A DNA stretch of 9,286 bases. It comes from an uncultured beta proteobacterium. Its GTDB lineage: Bacteria; Pseudomonadota; Gammaproteobacteria; Burkholderiales; Rhodocyclaceae. The stretch covers positions 1 through 9,286 of the forward strand of contig CAIVZW010000689.1 of assembly GCA_903910495.1 (NCBI GenBank). Reading direction: 5' to 3'. How positions within the stretch are numbered: position 1 is the stretch's first letter; each line of letters begins with the position of its first letter. This document shows, piece after piece, positions 1-7,187 of the stretch. The notes beneath the pieces were generated by a model. That model made no database searches. It was not told where the DNA came from and was given only the letters and a program-made list of their open reading frames with translations. The position numbers and the translations under genes are program-made.

Positions 1-1
1 G

Positions 2-2017
2 CGCGGTCCGCTCCTGCGTGGCAGCAGGCGACCGCGTGTCGCGCTTATCGGCCGCTATGGCGCTGGCAAGAGCACCATTTTCGAGGCCGCTTCCAGCCCG
101 GTGGCGCGTCACGAACGCCTGGCTGGTGTTGGCGGTGCCTATCAGGAATGTGTGGTCGATGTCGTACTCGACCAGATTACCCTAGTCGATCTGCCGTCCA
201 TTGACTCCCTGCATCACTTGAGTGCGCACGATCAGGTCGTTCTCATGTACCTGCTGTGGGGTGACCAATGGCCACTCATGACCATGCACGAAGGCGTCAG
301 CGGGGCAGCCGATTTCCCGGCGCCCGATGTTCTGGTCCAGGTTGTCGATGCAACAACACTCGAAAAAGACCTCGAACTAAGCCTTGAACTGAGTCTTTTC
401 GGGCGTCCTCTGGTGATTGCCCTGAACCGCGTCGACGAAGCACGAAAGAAGGGGCTCTTCATCAACGTACAAGCCCTCAGTGAGCGGCTCGGCGTACCCG
501 TCATCCCGACCGTTGCGCACATGGGCAAGGGCATCTCGGCGCTCTTCGAGGCGGTCCTGGACGTCACGCGGAAGAAAACCTGTCCCCTGCCGCAGCCGCC
601 CACCCGGCACATCGCCGAAAGCCTGCAGGCACTCAAGGCGCTCATCGCCCGCCCCGAAATCGAAGAAGTCTTTCAAGTCCCGCGCGCCCTCCTGCTCTCG
701 CAACTGGCCGAAAACGACGACTATTTCCTGAGCGCACTGAGCACTCACTTCCCGGCCCTGCTGCCGGAAATAGCGCAGGCCAGAGCGCAGGCCGAGCAGA
801 CCCTGCCACGCCCGCTCTCCGAAGAAGTGCACGCCGACCGCCACCACCGCGCGGCGGTGCTGTTCGAAGCCGTCAGCAGCCCGCGCGGCAGCGACTCCGG
901 CGAAGGCTGGCGGCGCTGGCTCGACGAACTGTTCCTGCATCCACGCTGGGGCTTGCTCGGCAGCCTGCTGGTATTTGCCCTCGTGCTGCTGATCGTCTTC
1001 GAAATGAGCGCCTTTCTCGACTCATGGACCTCGGCGCGATTGGCAGACTGGGTACAGCAATGGCAACCCGAATCGACCGCGGGAGTCATCGGTCGCGCCG
1101 TGGCCGACGGACTGGTTGGCCTGGTCGGCATCGTCGCCCCCTACATGTTGCCGCTCGTTCTATTGCTGGTCGCACTCGAAGAATCGGGGGTCATGCATCG
1201 CGTCGCCTTTGTCGTCGACCGCGGTTTCCATCACATCGGATTGCACGGCGGTGTGGCTGTTCCCTTCCTGATCGGACTGGGCTGCAATGTCCCGGCAATT
1301 TCTGCCGCCGCCACGACGGGAACGCGACGTGAGCGCGTAGTCTCGGCCATCCTGATCACCTTTGTTCCTTGCTCGGCGCGTTCGGCCATCATTCTGGCCA
1401 TCGGCGGCAAGTATCTCGGCGGGCTCGGTGTGTTTTCGATTTTCATGTTGACACTGATCGTCATCGCCCTGCTCGGCAAGCTGCTGGTACGCCGCTACTC
1501 CGACAGTACCCCGGGCCTGGTTCAGGTCATCCCGCCCTACACGCTGCCGGTCTGGGACAAGCTCTGGCGCAAGACCTGGGAGCGAACCGAGGATATCGTC
1601 ACCATTGTCACCCCGCTGCTGGTCGTCGGCAGCGTCATTCTGGCATTGTTAAGCCACTTTGGCGCCGATGCGCTGATCAACACGGCACTGACTCCGGTCA
1701 CGGCCTGGTGGCTCGGTCTGCCGGTCGTCCTCGGCGTGCCCATCCTGTTCGGCGTGCTGCGCAAGGAGTTATCGCTGCTGATGATCTATCAGGCGCTCGG
1801 TACGCTGGAAATCATGCCCATGCTCGATCAGGTTCAGATCTTCACCTTTCTGGTTTTCCTGACCTTCTACGTACCCTGCCTGTCGACCTTTGCCGTGATG
1901 CTCAAAACGCTGGGGCAAAGGGAAGCCTGGCTCTCCGTACTGATTTCGCTCCTCAGTGCGCTGCTCATGGCCGGAGCAGTACGCCTGATCCTGGAACTTG
2001 CGCGACTGATCGCTTAG
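2..2017 (+). CDS. feoB: FeoB-type ferrous iron transport protein B, 5' end cut by the window
   Basis: GTP-linked inner-membrane permease for Fe(II). The reading frame is open from base 2 and the P-loop (GRYGAGKST, bases about 47-73) lies before the first in-window GTG at 101, so the true start is upstream and 101 is not the start. The G domain shows a G3-like DLPS, G4 as NRVDE (about 427-441) and a G5-like segment. A helical linker follows, then a membrane domain from about 950 to the stop with many hydrophobic segments. FeoB hallmarks are clear: GCNVPA at about 1280, the PCSAR segment at about 1367 and YVPC at about 1868, with the conserved cysteines kept. The G domain is unusual: G3 has Ser where FeoB usually has Gly (DLPG), and I cannot place the usual G2 threonine. 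Family assignment is secure; whether GTP hydrolysis is normal is open. A feoA would be expected upstream, outside the window. Confidence 0.93.
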   Translation, partial: RGPLLRGSRRPRVALIGRYGAGKSTIFEAASSPVARHERLAGVGGAYQECVVDVVLDQITLVDLPSIDSLHHLSAHDQVVLMYLLWGDQWPLMTMHEGVSGAADFPAPDVLVQVVDATTLEKDLELSLELSLFGRPLVIALNRVDEARKKGLFINVQALSERLGVPVIPTVAHMGKGISALFEAVLDVTRKKTCPLPQPPTRHIAESLQALKALIARPEIEEVFQVPRALLLSQLAENDDYFLSALSTHFPALLPEIAQARAQAEQTLPRPLSEEVHADRHHRAAVLFEAVSSPRGSDSGEGWRRWLDELFLHPRWGLLGSLLVFALVLLIVFEMSAFLDSWTSARLADWVQQWQPESTAGVIGRAVADGLVGLVGIVAPYMLPLVLLLVALEESGVMHRVAFVVDRGFHHIGLHGGVAVPFLIGLGCNVPAISAAATTGTRRERVVSAILITFVPCSARSAIILAIGGKYLGGLGVFSIFMLTLIVIALLGKLLVRRYSDSTPGLVQVIPPYTLPVWDKLWRKTWERTEDIVTIVTPLLVVGSVILALLSHFGADALINTALTPVTAWWLGLPVVLGVPILFGVLRKELSLLMIYQALGTLEIMPMLDQVQIFTFLVFLTFYVPCLSTFAVMLKTLGQREAWLSVLISLLSALLMAGAVRLILELARLIA

Positions 2018-2041
2018 TCCTTGGACAAAGCACGATGAAGG

Positions 2042-2638
2042 GTGAAAATAGGGCCGATACGAATCCTGAACAACATGATGGATCACCTGATCAAAGACAG
2101 CGCGACACTGGAGCTTTACGCCTGGCTGGACCCGGATGCCGAATTGCCGGGCTGGGATGTCCTCACCGGTAATCCTTTCGGTACGTCATTGCCTGAAGAT
2201 CAATTCACCACCGTCCAGAATTATTTTGCCGAGTACCATCTCGAATACTACCGGCAGCGCCTCTACAACAACTTCCCCAGCCGCCTGCATGCGCTGCTGC
2301 TCTTTGCCACCCGTGTTGATGCCGAGAATTTCCGCGTCAAGCATCCCGGCCGCGTCTTCGGCAAATACCTGGTTTGCGCCCGCAGCAAGGGGCCTTATGT
2401 CGTCTCGTTTCACGACTCCAGTTGGCTGGATTATCTGCGCCTGCCGCACAGCCTGAATCTGTCGACGCTCGACGAAGTGTCCAACCACTACTGGAAAGGT
2501 ACGCTGGTCGAGGAAATCGGCCTGCGTTTCATGGACGAACGCTGGTGGGAACCGCCGGTCATCGAAGCGCTTTTTCAGGGAACGCTGGAGCCCATCCACC
2601 GGCAGCAGCAGACCCTCTCGCTGCCCGGTTTTTCCTGA
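2042..2638 (+). CDS. Uncharacterised protein downstream of feoB, possible ART-like fold
   Basis: I do not recognise this gene with certainty. It is a soluble protein of 198 aa from the GTG at 2042, or 187/186 aa from the paired ATGs at 2075 and 2078. None of the starts has a convincing ribosome binding site; the ATGs look more natural because the conserved-looking part begins just after them. There is no signal peptide or membrane helix. The protein is rich in aromatic residues (LYAWLDPD near the start, a central FPSRLHALLLFAT, then NHYWKG). A pattern of PSR, a hydrophobic strand, an 'A..F' helix and then YWxG followed by acidic residues recalls DUF2441-like and other ADP-ribosyltransferase-like proteins, but this is from memory and weak. 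It begins 24 bases after feoB on the same strand, so cotranscription is likely, although a role in iron uptake does not follow from that. Confidence 0.8.
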   Translation: MKIGPIRILNNMMDHLIKDSATLELYAWLDPDAELPGWDVLTGNPFGTSLPEDQFTTVQNYFAEYHLEYYRQRLYNNFPSRLHALLLFATRVDAENFRVKHPGRVFGKYLVCARSKGPYVVSFHDSSWLDYLRLPHSLNLSTLDEVSNHYWKGTLVEEIGLRFMDERWWEPPVIEALFQGTLEPIHRQQQTLSLPGFS

Positions 2639-2652
2639 TCAGGCAAAGCTGC

Positions 2653-3345
2653 TCACTTATCCGTCCTGCCTATCGAAGCGCCGACGGCCGGATCTCGTTC
2701 CGGCTTCGCTTTGTGTTGCGGCGATTTCGGCAGGATAATCAGTGGCGGCACACGGTGATTCGGGTTATTCAATATCGTCACATAGCGCAGGTAAAAGCGA
2801 ACCGGCGCGGTTTTTTTCAGCACCTGCCCGCTGCCGTCTACGATGCTTGCGTCCAGTTGCATGCTCTGGCCGGCCTGCGCCAGGGCATCGCCCCAGAACT
2901 CCGGCGGAATCGTGAACTCGGTGGCCGTAAAACGCTGATTGACCGGCCGGCCGTTGATACTGACGGCAAAAGCGTGCCGTTCGCCCAGTTGCAGCGCAGG
3001 ATCGACCGCCACACGGACCTCGAAGAAGGCTGTATTGGCGGCAACGCTCCCGCCATTTTCCGGAGAAACAACAGAAAAACTGCGGTACGTCGCTGCGGCG
3101 GTTTCAGGCTTCTGGCTGTCGTTGATTGCCGCGGAGGATGTCGCGCTGGCCGTGGGGCCCGATTCTTTTGGCGGGGCCACCACAGTAAGCGGTTGCAAAG
3201 TCACTTCCCTGGCGCCGGGCGCCGGTTTGTCGGAGAAAATCGGGCCTTTCTCCCCGCGCGTCATATACACGCCCTGTGCCGGCACTGCCCCGCTCTGCAG
3301 CAGAAGAAAATAAAACAGAAATACCGTCGCCGCAAATGGCTTCAT
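2653..3345 (-). CDS. Secreted protein with DUF4124-like N-terminal domain
   Basis: A 230-aa exported protein of unknown function. The first ~24 residues form a signal peptide (MKPF, a hydrophobic stretch, then AVPAQG). Next comes a short segment with the DUF4124 pattern, VYMTRGEKGPIFSDKPAPGA, in which a tyrosine and a 'FSDKP' motif are typical. A low-complexity Ala/Ser/Thr/Pro linker covers about residues 55-90. The remaining 120 residues look like a beta-rich domain (SVVSPENGGSV, then alternating strands) and the tail is basic and Pro-rich. The start is fixed by GGAGG at 3351-3355, five bases before the ATG. It lies 103 bases downstream of aceE on the same strand, so readthrough is possible, but I see no functional link. 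It converges with the preceding + strand gene. DUF4124 proteins are common in beta- and gammaproteobacteria and most are uncharacterised. Confidence 0.85.
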   Translation of the reverse strand: MKPFAATVFLFYFLLLQSGAVPAQGVYMTRGEKGPIFSDKPAPGAREVTLQPLTVVAPPKESGPTASATSSAAINDSQKPETAAATYRSFSVVSPENGGSVAANTAFFEVRVAVDPALQLGERHAFAVSINGRPVNQRFTATEFTIPPEFWGDALAQAGQSMQLDASIVDGSGQVLKKTAPVRFYLRYVTILNNPNHRVPPLIILPKSPQHKAKPERDPAVGASIGRTDK

Positions 3346-3448
3346 GAGAGCCTCCGGAACCAGCCCATTGATTCTGCCCGCCTTGGGCGGACACCTCAGA
3401 GGCTATTCTAGCGCTGAATGAGTTAGGCCATGGAAGCTCGTGTCATAC

Positions 3449-6145
3449 CTACAGACGAGGGTCGGGTTTGCTGCTATCGATGCCGAGACTGGCCAGGGCT
3501 TGTATCACGGTTTCACGGCCGATTTGACCTTCGTCGGCCAGGCTCTTGAGCGCAGCCAGCGTGATGTAGCGGGCGTCGATCTCGAAGAAATCGCGCAGAG
3601 CCACGCGGGTATCCGACCGACCGAATCCGTCGGTACCGAGCACCGTGTAACGCCCCGGAATCCAGTTGCGGATGAGATCCGGATAGGCACGGATGAAATC
3701 GCTGGCGGCGACCACCGGGCCTCGACTGGCAGACAGTTGTTGGGTCACGTAGGGCACGCGTGGCGTTTCGGCCGGATGCAACATGTTCCAGCGGTCGCAG
3801 GCTATGCCATCCTTGCGCAGTTCGCCAAAGCTGGTCGCACTCCAGACATCGGCAGCCACCCCGAAATCGGCTTCCAGGCTCTCGGCCGCTGACAGGACTT
3901 CGCGCAGTATGCTGCCGCTGCCGATCAGTTGCACGCGTGGCCGATCTTCGCCCAGAGAGGAACGCCGGAGCAGGTAGATGCCGCGGCGAATGCCCTCTTC
4001 CACGCCGGCCGGCAAGGCAGGATGCAGGTAGTTCTCGCTGTACAGGGTAATGTAGTAGAAGCCGTTCTCGCCCTCGCTCATCATGCGCCGCACACCGTCC
4101 TCGACGATCACTGCCACTTCGTAGCCGAAAGCCGGATCGTAGGCGCGGCAGGTGGGAACGGTGGCAGCGTAAATATGGCTCTGGCCGTCTTCGTGCTGCA
4201 AGCCCTCGCCCGAAAGCGTGGTGCGTCCGGCGGTGGCACCGAGCAGGAATCCCCGTGCCTGACAGTCCGCGCCGTTCCAGATGAGATCGGCCACGCGCTG
4301 AAATCCGAACATCGAATAAAAAATGAAACAGGGCAGCATCGGCTGCCTGCTGTGCGACCACGATGTACCGGCAGCGATCCAAGAGCCCATGGCTCCGGCC
4401 TCGGTAATCCCCTCCTCGAGGATCTGGCCTTTCACATCTTCGCGGTAGAAGGCCAGTTGTTCGGAATCTTCGGGCGTATAGCGCTGGCCCCAGGGCGAGT
4501 AGATGCCGAACTGGCGGAACATGTCCTGCATGCCGAAGGTACGCGCCTCGTCGGTCACGATCGGCACCACCCGCGGTCCGAGTTCATCGTCACGCATCAA
4601 GCGGGAGAGCAGGCGCACGAAACTCATGGTGGTCGAAATGCTGCGCTCACCCGAGTCGGCATGGAAAGGCGAATACAGATCCGGCGTCGACACCTGCACC
4701 GGGGTGATTACTTCATGCCGTTGCGGCAGATAGCCGCCAAGCGCCGCACGCCGCGCCTTGAGATAGCGGACTTCCGCACTGCCCTCGTCAGGAGGGTAAA
4801 AACGTCCCTCATCCAGATCCTGATCGCTGAGCGGAAGAGCGAAACGTTCGCGAAAACGCTCCATGTCGGCACGCGCCAGTTTCTTGGTCTGGTGCGAGGT
4901 ATTGGCGCCCTGCCCGGAAGCTCCCATGCCGTAGCCCTTGGTCGTCTGCGCGAGAATGACCGTCGGCTGGCCGCGATGCGCCATGGCAGCGGCGTAGGCC
5001 GCATGAATCTTGACCGGATCATGGCCGCCGCGCATCAGCGCATCGATCTCACGGTCGGACATATTGGCCACCAGTGCCGCCAGTTCGGGATAACGCGAAA
5101 AGAAGTGCTCACGGTTGTAATGGCCATCCGTAGCAGAAAGCTTCTGAAACTCGCCATCGACCGCCTCGGCCATGCGCTTGAGTATCCAGCCCTCCCTGTC
5201 GCGGGCGAAAAGCAAGTCCCAGTTGCTGCCCCACAGGCACTTGATGACGTTCCAGCCGGCGCCGGCAAACAGCGTTTCCAGTTCCTGCACGATGTTTCCG
5301 TTGCCGCGCACCGGCCCGTCGAGCCGTTGCAGATTGCAGTTGACCACCAGGATCAGGTTGTCCAGCTGTTCGCGTGCAGCGATGGAAATTCCGGCCATCG
5401 ATTCCGGCTCGTCCATCTCGCCATCCCCCACATAGGCCCAGACCTTGCGGTCACTTGCCGGAACCAGTTCGCGGTGCTGCAGATAGCGCTGGAAACGCGC
5501 CTGATAGATGGCGGTGAGCAGCCCCAGCCCCATCGAGCCGGTGGGAAACTGCCAGAATCCCGGCATCAGTGTCGGATGCGGGTAAGACGACAACCCCTTG
5601 CCGATACCCCCCGACACCTCGCGGCGGAAATGCACGAGATGGTCCTCGTTCAGCCGCCCTTCGAGAAAGGCGCGGGCATAGACGCCCGGCGCGGCATGCG
5701 GCTGGAAATAGACCAGATCACCCGGATGCGTGGCGGACGGGGCGTGAAAAAAGTGGTTGAACCCCACCTCAAACAGATCGGCAATCGATGCATACGTGGC
5801 GATGTGCCCACCGAGTTCGGGATACGCCTGATTGGCGCGCATCACCATGACCAGCGCGTTCCAGCGATGAATCGCCGTAATCCGGGCTTCCATGTCCAGA
5901 TCGCCCGGGTAGGGAAATTGCGCCTCGACCGGGATCGTGTTCCGGTAAGGTGTGGTATGGAGGGTGTGGAATCGGCCACCGGCCACACGCCCCGACTCGA
6001 TCAGCCGATCCACCAGAAACTCGGCACGACTCAAGCCATCCCGCTCAATGACCTCCGCTAAACTTGCGAGCCAGTCCTGTGTTTCCTCCTGGTCTTCATC
6101 CGGGGTGTCATGCCTCAGGCCGGATGCCGTAATGCTCTGGTTCAT
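3449..6145 (-). CDS. aceE: AceE-type homodimeric 2-oxoacid dehydrogenase E1 (pyruvate or 2-oxobutyrate)
   Basis: Thiamine-diphosphate E1 that decarboxylates a 2-oxoacid and passes the acyl group to a lipoyl E2. The 898-aa product matches E. coli AceE (887 aa) along its whole length. Visible motifs: NTIPVE near residue 69, the diphosphate-binding GDGEMDEPES at 240-249 closed by NCN at 269-271, the KGYGMG loop, DEARTFGM, GRTTLSGEGLQHEDG, GSGSILR and GTDGFGRSD near the C-terminus. The frame is open back to 6190, but the ATG at 6145 is preferred: AGGAGG at 6152-6157 sits six bases upstream and the E. coli protein starts at a similar point. No aceF or lpd follows; the next gene is unrelated. With the divergent Lrp regulator this resembles MdeB of Pseudomonas putida, an AceE homologue linked to 2-oxobutyrate. 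Membership of the AceE family is certain; the preferred substrate is inferred. Confidence 0.96.
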   Translation of the reverse strand: MNQSITASGLRHDTPDEDQEETQDWLASLAEVIERDGLSRAEFLVDRLIESGRVAGGRFHTLHTTPYRNTIPVEAQFPYPGDLDMEARITAIHRWNALVMVMRANQAYPELGGHIATYASIADLFEVGFNHFFHAPSATHPGDLVYFQPHAAPGVYARAFLEGRLNEDHLVHFRREVSGGIGKGLSSYPHPTLMPGFWQFPTGSMGLGLLTAIYQARFQRYLQHRELVPASDRKVWAYVGDGEMDEPESMAGISIAAREQLDNLILVVNCNLQRLDGPVRGNGNIVQELETLFAGAGWNVIKCLWGSNWDLLFARDREGWILKRMAEAVDGEFQKLSATDGHYNREHFFSRYPELAALVANMSDREIDALMRGGHDPVKIHAAYAAAMAHRGQPTVILAQTTKGYGMGASGQGANTSHQTKKLARADMERFRERFALPLSDQDLDEGRFYPPDEGSAEVRYLKARRAALGGYLPQRHEVITPVQVSTPDLYSPFHADSGERSISTTMSFVRLLSRLMRDDELGPRVVPIVTDEARTFGMQDMFRQFGIYSPWGQRYTPEDSEQLAFYREDVKGQILEEGITEAGAMGSWIAAGTSWSHSRQPMLPCFIFYSMFGFQRVADLIWNGADCQARGFLLGATAGRTTLSGEGLQHEDGQSHIYAATVPTCRAYDPAFGYEVAVIVEDGVRRMMSEGENGFYYITLYSENYLHPALPAGVEEGIRRGIYLLRRSSLGEDRPRVQLIGSGSILREVLSAAESLEADFGVAADVWSATSFGELRKDGIACDRWNMLHPAETPRVPYVTQQLSASRGPVVAASDFIRAYPDLIRNWIPGRYTVLGTDGFGRSDTRVALRDFFEIDARYITLAALKSLADEGQIGRETVIQALASLGIDSSKPDPRL

Positions 6146-6151
6146 GCGCTG

Positions 6152-6157
6152 CCTCCT
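6152..6157 (-). promoter_or_regulatory. Ribosome binding site that fixes the aceE start
   Basis: On the minus strand AGGAGG lies six bases before the ATG at 6145. It would fall inside the coding region if translation began at 6190, which makes the shorter 898-aa product the better model. Confidence 0.8.
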
Positions 6158-6243
6158 GTGATCGGCGATCCGACCATACGGTCTCGCCATGAAGGAATTT
6201 TAGAATCAAGCACGTTTCGAATCATTGCTAATTGCACATAAAA

Positions 6244-6259
6244 TGCGGCATGATCCGCA
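6244..6259. promoter_or_regulatory. Inverted repeat, candidate operator for the Lrp-type regulator
   Basis: TGCGG, six bases (CATGAT), CCGCA: a perfect 5-bp inverted repeat. Around it, ATTGC occurs twice (6224-6228 and 6231-6235) and its complement GCAAT once (6257-6261). Lrp/AsnC proteins usually bind imperfect palindromes of about 15 bp with an AT-rich centre, and often several phased sites. From the proposed aceE promoter this site would lie about 54-69 bases upstream of the transcript start, suited to activation; for the regulator's own promoter it would overlap the start, suited to autorepression. Confidence 0.4.
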
Positions 6260-6283
6260 ATCAATTCAATTTTTTTAAAAACA

Positions 6284-6772
6284 ATGAGCAATAATCGAGA
6301 ACCTTTCAAACTCGACCCGGTCGACCTCCGCCTGCTCAGTCAATTGCAGGGCGACGCGCGTATTACCAACGTGGCACTGGCCGAAAGTGCGAATCTGTCG
6401 CCGGCGCCCTGTCTGCGTCGGGTACGCGACCTCGAAACGGCCGGCGTGATCCGGGGTTACGTGACCTTGCTCGATCCCGAGGCGGTCGGACTGAATGTAT
6501 CGGTGTTCATCCAGGTCAGCCTGGAGAAGCAGGTTGGCAGCGCTTTGCGCACCTTCGAAGAAACCATCGGCAGTTACCCCGAAGTCATGGAGTGCTATCT
6601 GATGACCGGCGATTCGGATTACCTGCTGCGGGTTGTTGCCTCCGACCTCAAAGCCTTGCAAAGCTTCATCGTGAATCGACTGGCGTGCATTCCGAACGTG
6701 GCCAACATCCGTTCCAGCGTGGCGCTCAAGGAGGTCAAGTACAAGACGGCGCTGCCCATCGGCCTGGCCTGA
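6284..6772 (+). CDS. Lrp/AsnC-family transcriptional regulator
   Basis: A 162-aa regulator of the feast/famine type, which binds an amino acid or related small ligand and controls nearby catabolic genes as a dimer or octamer. The N-terminal winged helix-turn-helix spans about residues 10-60: [20 protein letters not shown], then the recognition helix [14 protein letters not shown], then IRGYVTLL. The effector-binding RAM domain follows at about 75-150, with [17 protein letters not shown] as its typical core. Length and layout match E. coli Lrp (164 aa). It is divergent from aceE, the usual position of a local regulator of its neighbour, as with MdeR or BkdR. The ATG at 6284 is the only sensible start since the next candidates fall inside the helix-turn-helix. 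No Shine-Dalgarno sequence precedes it, only a T/A-rich tract. Confidence 0.92.
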   Translation: MSNNREPFKLDPVDLRLLSQLQGDARITNVALAESANLSPAPCLRRVRDLETAGVIRGYVTLLDPEAVGLNVSVFIQVSLEKQVGSALRTFEETIGSYPEVMECYLMTGDSDYLLRVVASDLKALQSFIVNRLACIPNVANIRSSVALKEVKYKTALPIGLA

Positions 6773-6860
6773 CACCGACATGCCCGGAAAATAAGGGACT
6801 GAGAATTGCGAACTGGCGCTATCTACCCACTCCGGACGGCGGAGAAAAATGGAAGCGGTC

Positions 6861-6901
6861 GTTGACTGAAGGAGCCGCGAAATCGAAAGCGGCCTGTCAA
6901 C
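6861..6901. repeat. Nested inverted repeat (cruciform or RNA hairpin)
   Basis: Outer arms GTTGAC (6861-6866) and GTCAAC (6896-6901) enclose inner arms GCCGC (6874-6878) and GCGGC (6889-6893), with a 10-base loop. An AT-rich stretch follows (to about 6917) but no uninterrupted T run, so it is at best an imperfect terminator for the lrp-type gene. Confidence 0.45.
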
Positions 6902-7077
6902 TTGGGAATTTACTTTTCCAGCCCGACCAGATCTTCGGCAATTGATACCGGCCGTTCGCCCTCGCGGGCTATACTTCAGCACTCGGCCATCAAGAGCCGT
7001 TCGTCCTCAAACTATGAATAAGTGCTTCAGACTGTCAACTGACGCTGAGTTTCAGCGAATCGCCGGCAGTGGACGAC

Positions 7078-7104
7078 CCCTATGGAAAGCTTTGCATAAG
7101 GGCC
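7078..7104. repeat. Quasi-palindrome beside direct repeat copy 1, related to 9123-9147
   Basis: CCCTATG, the palindromic core GAAAGCTTTG minus its end bases, then CATAAGGG form a near-perfect inverted repeat with one bulged base. Read on the minus strand it matches 9123-9147 with about three differences, so the two are members of one small repeat family in opposite orientation. Confidence 0.5.
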
Positions 7105-7160
7105 GATTTTTTCCGTTCATGAAACAACAATAACTAACTGTCAGTGCCCGATTCATCCTC
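7101..7160 (+). repeat. Imperfect direct repeat, copy 1 (upstream of asparaginase gene)
   Basis: Begins GGCCG and includes ACAACAATA, CTAA and CAGTGCCC. Aligned base by base with 8241-8290 without gaps, 39 of the first 50 positions match; the ATTCATC that follows also matches with a one-base shift. The copies start 1140 bases apart and enclose just one gene. Confidence 0.75.
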
Positions 7161-7187
7161 CCACATTTCACAACGGAGTTTAGCTGC

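Larger units (their letters stand above)
6146..6283. promoter_or_regulatory. Divergent promoter region between aceE and the lrp-type gene
   Basis: This 138-base gap is far more AT-rich than the genes beside it. A TAAAAT (one mismatch to the -10 consensus) occurs on the minus strand at 6197-6202, about 52 bases before the aceE start, and another on the plus strand at 6239-6244, about 40 bases before the regulator start. Neither has a good -35 hexamer, which fits promoters that need an activator. A T/A run at about 6268-6280 lies directly before the regulator ATG. The promoter positions are inferred from the sequence only. Confidence 0.5.
6773..7187. other. 415-base intergenic region between the lrp-type gene and the asparaginase gene
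   Basis: No gene is supportable here. It holds a short hairpin with CTCCG at 6830-6834 and CGGAG at 6840-6844, a larger nested inverted repeat at 6861-6901, a lone -10-like TATACT at 6970-6975, a quasi-palindrome at 7078-7104 and the first copy of a direct repeat at 7101-7160. A 39-codon frame at 7014-7133 lacks a ribosome binding site. The regulator's terminator and the asparaginase promoter should lie here, but neither has a clear consensus form. Confidence 0.6.

Noticed and set aside
3360..3420. CCGCC-TTG-GGCGG as a terminator of aceE
   Set aside because: The stem is only five base pairs and no T run follows on the minus strand.
3929..6061. A 710-codon open frame on the plus strand, antisense to aceE
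   Set aside because: It mirrors the codon pattern of a GC-rich gene on the other strand; its product is rich in Arg/His/Gly with no recognisable domain, while aceE is certain.
7014..7133. A 39-codon frame (MNKCFRLSTDAEF...) with a faint RnpA-like look
   Set aside because: No ribosome binding site, far too short for RnpA, no RnpA core motif, and its end runs through the direct repeat.
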